From: an uncultured Clostridia bacterium
Lineage (GTDB): Bacteria; Bacillota; Clostridia; UBA1381
DNA length: 6,288 nt
Assembly: GCA_910578235.1 (NCBI GenBank)
Contig: CAJTPP010000056.1
Span: forward strand, 1-6,288
Reading direction: 5' to 3'
Shown: piece by piece, positions 1 through 4,600 of the stretch
How positions within the stretch are numbered: position 1 is the stretch's first letter
Layout: every line of letters begins with the position of its first letter
Notes under the pieces: model-generated
What the model saw: the letters and a program-made list of their open reading frames with translations, nothing else
The model's database searches: none
Told to the model about the DNA's origin: nothing
Program-made: the position numbers and the translations under genes

Positions 1-1638
1 CTCGACATACATGTATTTCAGGAATGCCGTGAATATTTCGGGCGTCATATATTCGCTTTCGATAAGCTGCATTGTAAGGGTAGGCATACACTGAGTTCTT
101 ACAGCGACGTCAAGTGATTTCAGCCAGCATATATCGTTTCCGCGCACATATATAAAGTCCATAAGCTGGCGCAGAGCCGTATACGCGTATTTTTCTTCAC
201 CTGTAAGATTGTAAAGTTTTACAAGCTTGTCATACCATGTGTTGAAACGGAGCAGCTCTTCCTGATAACGGTAGCCGGCTCCGGAAGGCTGATTCCATGC
301 CCATGAGTCAAGCTGGTCATAAGAATATATAACCTGTGCGAGAACGCCTGTCGGGTGATTCTTGTCCGGACTGCTGTAGGTGGAGGTTTTTTCGTTCCAG
401 TTTGAATCGTCGGAGTAGAAAATAACAATTTCTTTTTCGGCGTTTTCTTTTTCATTATGTCCGTACAGATTAAGTGTCGCGGCCGTTACGGTATCGCCGG
501 CTTTCAGCCATGACATATCAAATTTCATATAAACACGGCTTGTATTGTCATTTACAAGTGTGTTTGGTGAGTTTATCGCGTCTTCTCTGGCAGTAAGAGT
601 AGTTTCCGAACCGAAATTCTTATAGATATTTGAACCTGCTTTTATATTCATGTCATCGGACGGATATATAATTTTTTCCGTGCCATTTACCTTGATTAAA
701 AGATACGGCGATGTATCTTTTCCCGCTTCTTTACTGTTGAATACAGCGCTGTCACCGTTTTTGTCGGTCGCAATTGCCCAGAATGTAAGCTCCTGACGGG
801 TACCTATATACTTTGATACTGTATCTGTGATATCCGCACTGTGATACTTGGGAGTATTGCCTATGTACAGAAGCTCAAGCGGAGAAATACCGCTGTTTGC
901 GTTGTACATAAAGTTCTTCAAAAGCAAATCCGCGGTAATCCGGTCTTTCTTTGCCGTAGAGACATCTTTTTTTCTGTCGCGTCCTCTTTCAACAAGTATA
1001 TAGTAGTTATAAAGAGCGAGTTTTGCCGTTTCATAATCGCCGTCCTTTACGCACATTTCAACGTCTGCCAGTCCCGCGTAATTATCATAGTCAAGCTTGC
1101 CCTTTATTTCCCATTCTTCCAGATCGATGTCCCATTTGCCGAAGAAGTTTTCGTCTTTAAGCCAGTAAGGATCATGCAGATGTTTATTGTTTGACGAATA
1201 TTCTTTTCCTTCAAGCACTCGCTTGGTGTTGAAAGGATCGGGATGCATGCTGTAGCCGTAGGTATTGATTATATAACCGTTTTCATCTATTGTGCTTTCT
1301 CCGGTATCAGGATCGGTCTGATATCCCAGAGCCTGAGAGTATGAAGAGGCGAGCAGCGCCGCCTCTTCTGCTTCTTCCGGCATATCCGCAGCCAGCAATG
1401 ATGTGTCCGATATTTCATCGCCGAATTCTGCAAGATGCGAAATATATGATTCTTCATCACGAAATTCGGAAAAATATGACGTATACGCCGTTTCATCGTC
1501 AAATTCAGTTTCGTCAGCAGGATAGGAGAACACATCTGTGTTCTCCTCAGCCGTATCCTCAAAAGCAAGGGAGGGGAGGGCCGTACCCATTATTGAAACG
1601 GTTAGTATTAAAGCGAGTGCACTTTTAAAATGTTTCAT
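1..1638 (-). CDS. Secreted heparinase II/III-like (putative polysaccharide lyase) protein with CBM96/DNRLRE module, 3' end missing
   Basis: The reading frame is open from ATG at 1638-1636 to base 1 (546 residues) with no stop, so the C-terminus is missing. The start is fixed by AGGAGG seven bases upstream and an immediate signal peptide (residues 1-25, cut after Ser-Leu-Ala). Residues 27-105 are acidic and contain four 13-residue repeats. Residues about 150-245 are Trp/Tyr-rich and helical (HDPYWLKDENFF, KLDYDNYAGLADVE, YNYYILVERGRDR), like the N-terminal part of alginate-lyase/heparinase II/III toroids. Residues about 257-440 are beta-rich and match DNRLRE/CBM96 patterns. Residues about 445-546 resume helical toroid sequence; WLKSLDVAVRTQ followed by MTPEIFTAFLKYM resembles heparinase II/III proteins. 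Such families usually use Asn/His/Tyr residues further downstream, which would be off the window, so activity and substrate (alginate, pectin-type or glycosaminoglycan) are unproven. It probably acts outside the cell. It lies 11 nt after the SLH gene, suggesting one operon. An alternative is a catalytically inactive, glycan-binding relative. Confidence 0.72.
   Translation of the reverse strand, partial: MKHFKSALALILTVSIMGTALPSLAFEDTAEENTDVFSYPADETEFDDETAYTSYFSEFRDEESYISHLAEFGDEISDTSLLAADMPEEAEEAALLASSYSQALGYQTDPDTGESTIDENGYIINTYGYSMHPDPFNTKRVLEGKEYSSNNKHLHDPYWLKDENFFGKWDIDLEEWEIKGKLDYDNYAGLADVEMCVKDGDYETAKLALYNYYILVERGRDRKKDVSTAKKDRITADLLLKNFMYNANSGISPLELLYIGNTPKYHSADITDTVSKYIGTRQELTFWAIATDKNGDSAVFNSKEAGKDTSPYLLIKVNGTEKIIYPSDDMNIKAGSNIYKNFGSETTLTAREDAINSPNTLVNDNTSRVYMKFDMSWLKAGDTVTAATLNLYGHNEKENAEKEIVIFYSDDSNWNEKTSTYSSPDKNHPTGVLAQVIYSYDQLDSWAWNQPSGAGYRYQEELLRFNTWYDKLVKLYNLTGEEKYAYTALRQLMDFIYVRGNDICWLKSLDVAVRTQCMPTLTMQLIESEYMTPEIFTAFLKYMYVE
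319..868 (-). other. DNRLRE / CBM96-type beta-sandwich region within the lyase-like protein
   Basis: Residues about 257-440. The core (about 327-440) shows the usual DNRLRE pattern: an early Asp plus beta-strands, NIYKNFGSETTLTARED, then SRVYMKFDMSWL, then a strand pair (TVTAATLNLYG) and a late Trp-Asn-Glu (SNWNEKTSTY). The preceding part (about 265-326) contains ELTFWAIATDKNGDSAVF and SPYLLIKVNG, typical of the end of a similar sandwich, so there may be one and a half or two related modules. CBM96 members are known from alginate lyases, so carbohydrate binding is plausible but unproven here. The module lies between helical segments, suggesting insertion in, or just before, the toroid. Confidence 0.62.
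1381..1536 (-). repeat. Four tandem 13-residue (39-bp) acidic repeats
   Basis: Residues 35-86 of the lyase-like protein divide into four 13-residue units without gaps. The clearest are DETAYTSYFSEFR and DEESYISHLAEFG, followed by DEISDTSLLAADM; the first unit (DVFSYPADETEFD) is more degenerate. The shared pattern is Asp-Glu at positions 1-2, Ser or Tyr near 4-5, Ser at 7, a hydrophobic residue at 9 and Glu-Phe at 11-12. Each unit starts with a GAT codon; the last three start GAT-GAA. The region is strongly acidic and lies between the signal peptide and the folded part. Its function is unknown; a flexible spacer or a cation-binding segment are possibilities. Confidence 0.6.
1524..1547. repeat. 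Perfect inverted repeat, 11-bp arms with 2-nt centre
   Basis: On the plus strand the left arm AGGAGAACACA is followed by TC and then its exact reverse complement. In the mRNA of the lyase-like gene it would form a stem of about 10 bp with a short loop, roughly 90-115 nt after the start codon, at the junction between the post-signal acidic segment and the 13-residue repeats. There is no U-tract after it, so it does not look like an intrinsic terminator. It may be fortuitous. Confidence 0.5.
1564..1638 (-). other. Sec signal peptide of the lyase-like protein
   Basis: Residues 1-25 have the three classical parts. There is a short basic start (Met-Lys-His-Phe-Lys-Ser), a hydrophobic core (ALALILTVSIMG) and a polar end finishing Ser-Leu-Ala, a good type I signal peptidase site before Phe26-Glu27-Asp28. 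There is no cysteine, so it is not a lipoprotein signal. The mature protein begins directly with acidic sequence. Confidence 0.88.
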
Positions 1639-1645
1639 AACTATT

Positions 1646-1652
1646 CCTCCTA
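1646..1652 (-). promoter_or_regulatory. Shine-Dalgarno AGGAGG overlapping upstream stop codon
   Basis: Read on the minus strand, the SLH gene ends in TAG (1652-1650) and AGGAGG occupies 1651-1646, sharing the AG of the stop. The spacer AATAGTT (seven bases) leads to the ATG at 1638. This is a near-ideal ribosome binding site. Its position means a ribosome terminating on the SLH gene covers it, consistent with translational coupling. Confidence 0.85.
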
Positions 1653-4600
1653 TTTTGCTAATTCATAAATAATTCTTGCCGCTTCGCTTCTTGTCGCATT
1701 GTTTTTAGGACCGAAGCTTCCGTCTTCATAGCCGTTTATAATTCCTTTTTCCTGAATAGCGGCTACGCTTGATAAAGCGTAAGGGGATATTGTGCTTGCG
1801 TCTGTAAAAGCGGCAGAAGCGTCTTCGTTGATGTTCTCGTTTACAGCTTTTAAAGCCCTCGCGCACATAACCGCCATATCCTCTCTGGTAATATTGCTTG
1901 TTTTGTCAAAGAATGTGTCAGATACACCTGAAACAATACCCATTTCAACAGCCTTTCTGATGTATTGATAGCTCCAGTCATCAGCGGAAATATCGGTAAA
2001 TGTTATTTGAGCGTCAGATTCAAGGCTGATGTCCAGTGCGGATATAAGCATCTTTACAAATTCCTGTCGGCTGATATTGTTCTGAGGATTGAAATATCCG
2101 CGTTCATCGCCTGAGACAATATTCTTTTCTTTGAGTGTTTTTATATAGTTGTAGGCCCAGAAATCACTTGACACGTCAGCGAATACTGTTGACTGAGATA
2201 CTATACTGTCAAAGGTTGAGTCTGTAGGGAAGGCGGGCAGACCGCCGTTTATATTAGACGATGTCTTGTCTGAGCTGCCGGTATTGTTTTTGTTATATAC
2301 GGGAGTACCTCCGGAGGTGCCGCCTCCACCGCCGCCGCCTGATACCGGCGGAATGGAAATCGGAATTTCTTCGGTTGAGGTAATTCCGTTATATGTGGTT
2401 ATTACTTTTAGAATTCCGGTAACTGTTTTATCTGTTGGGCGTTTTACAACGCCTGTGTTTGAGAAATATTCAGGTATGGATGACTCATATTTAATAGTAC
2501 ATCCGTATCTTGTTTCGGGCAGATTGATACTTGAGGTTATGCCTCGCAGTGAACCGATTTTGTTTGCGATATATTTACCTTCGGTTTTAGCTATTTCCGC
2601 GTCGGTTGTTCCGACAAGCACCTGGATTTCGTTTAAGCCGACATTACCGTCGTTTTGCGCTGTTACAGTGTAACGCACATATCTTGCGCTTACGGGACTG
2701 AATTTGACAGTTTGCGTATCCGCGCCCAATGTCTGTCCGGTATAAGCGACAGTCCATTTTTTGTTATCCTGTGAGGTTTCAATGGTGAAGCCTTGTGTAT
2801 TATATTTTCCGAATATTTGAGCCTCGCTCAGCATAATGGCTGAGAAAGTTTCAATACTGCCGAGATCTACTGTAATATTGGCGTTTTTATTAATTTTAAA
2901 TGTTTCCCAGGATGTCGTAAATAATCCGTCAACGGCTTTGTCCGCACCGTGATCTATATTAGCAGTTACATTTGACGCCGCGTTTTTACCGTTTGACAGG
3001 TTGAACGGATCAATATAAACTACTGTAACAGGAATTGTTTCTGTGTAGAACACCTCTGCGTCCGAGTTAAGCTTCAGCAGGAGAGTCATTGTAACAGGTG
3101 TGTTTTCCTTAAGATTTGCTTTGTTTATAACACCGCTGTCTGACAGTATGGACGGATTTGAAGATGTCCATGACGCGGTTGTTCCGGGGAAATTACCGAC
3201 ATTGAGGTTTACATTTTCAGAAACGTATCCGTTGGTTGATGTAAACGGCGAGGTGTATTTGATTTGGTCAAGCGCCATTTTCAGAATTAGCGCTTTGTTT
3301 GTCGAAACAGCGGCATTGTTAACTGTTATTGTTCCCTTATTATTGATATTGTCATTTGTGTTGTAAGGAGCGTTTATTTCAAAGTATGTAAGCGATGAAG
3401 CCGCTTCACGCATTTTCAGTGTTTCGGAGCCGCCGTATGAAAGCGTTTTATATGCTCCGCCGTTAAGTGAATATTGCAGTGTATATGTTCCGTTTTCAGG
3501 CTTTACATGAAATTTGAATTTCAGATTTGTTGGCGTGCTTGTTTCGGTGTAGTATTCTTTAATATGTTTTTCACTGCCTGTGCCGTCTGCGGGCAGTACA
3601 TAAGTAAAGTATGGCTTTGTACTGTTTTCGCTGCCCGAATAAATTGTTGTTATTCTGTTTCCGTTTGAGTCCTTTGGTATAATTTCAAATTTTGTTTTGG
3701 CGTTGGGGATTGTGATATCCACATCAAGAACAAATTCTCTTGACAGAGCAATGTTCTTATTTTCAAATACAGGTTTGATGGCAACTGAGGTTGCGTCACC
3801 GTCGCCTGTTCCTCCTGTTCTGTCAAGTATGATTTTACCGTTTGAAGCGGAGATTTTTCCGTTGCCGTTTACAGCGGTTATATTGCCGGTCAGGGCATTT
3901 GCTATTGTATTTGTTTCATATATTGTGAACAGACCCTCATCAAAGTTGATAGCCATATTAAATTTAAACTCTTTTGTAAGTGTTTTGCCGCCGTAGGAGA
4001 AGGTGGCGGTCATTATCACTTCCGGACTGGTTTTCCCGCCGAGCTTCACAACCTTACCATCATCGGTGATGTAGTTTGTATCCGAAGATTTCCATGTTAT
4101 CGTTGAACCGTATGTTCCTGTTTTCGGAAGGGTAAGGTCTTGTGAAATATTATCTGTTTTTTCCTGTGTTAATTTTGAGATGTTTACAAGAGCCATATCC
4201 TTTTTCAGAATAACGTCAGGATTGGATTCCTTAGAAGCAATAAGATGAAATTCCTTGTATATTATGTCTGAGCCTTTTGAAATGGCTGCTGTAAGAACAA
4301 CATCTTTATCGCCGTCAAGAGGAGGTGTTAAAACACCCTCGTTTGTTATAAGCTTTGTATCAGATGATTTCCAGGTTATTGCCGCGCCGTCTATCCTGTC
4401 AGGGAGAGTCAGGCTTTTCTTTACGGCTGTCGGAGTGTCTGTAAGCATAGCCATAGTAAGTTTTTCGGCTGTTTCAGCAAGAGTATTGGTAATACCAGAA
4501 CCATTCAGACTATACACATTAATACTGTTTACAGTTATGGAATCGCCTGTATTTGCTTTGTTTTTTATTACATACATGATACCCTGCAATGTTCCGGGAT

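Noticed and set aside
219..455. Minus-strand 78-codon ORF
   Set aside because: Out-of-frame shadow of the CBM96/toroid part of the lyase-like gene, which is continuously open here.
841..1628. Plus-strand ORFs at 841-1194 and 1290-1628, and a minus-strand ORF at 1287-1568
   Set aside because: All overlap the lyase-like gene in other frames. The true minus-strand frame has a signal peptide, ribosome binding site and domain patterns across the whole stretch.
1639..1649. Possible promoter or terminator between the two genes
   Set aside because: Only 11 bases, occupied by the ribosome binding site and spacer; no room for either element.
2307..2318. 12-bp perfect palindrome ACCTCCGGAGGT
   Set aside because: It falls in GC-rich Thr-Ser-Gly-Gly linker codons, where short palindromes arise easily; no flanking operator or partner copy was seen.
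2266..2673. 135-codon plus-strand ORF with a poly-Pro run
   Set aside because: The prolines are the complement of the poly-Gly linker. It lies entirely opposite the aBig6/linker region and has no independent support.
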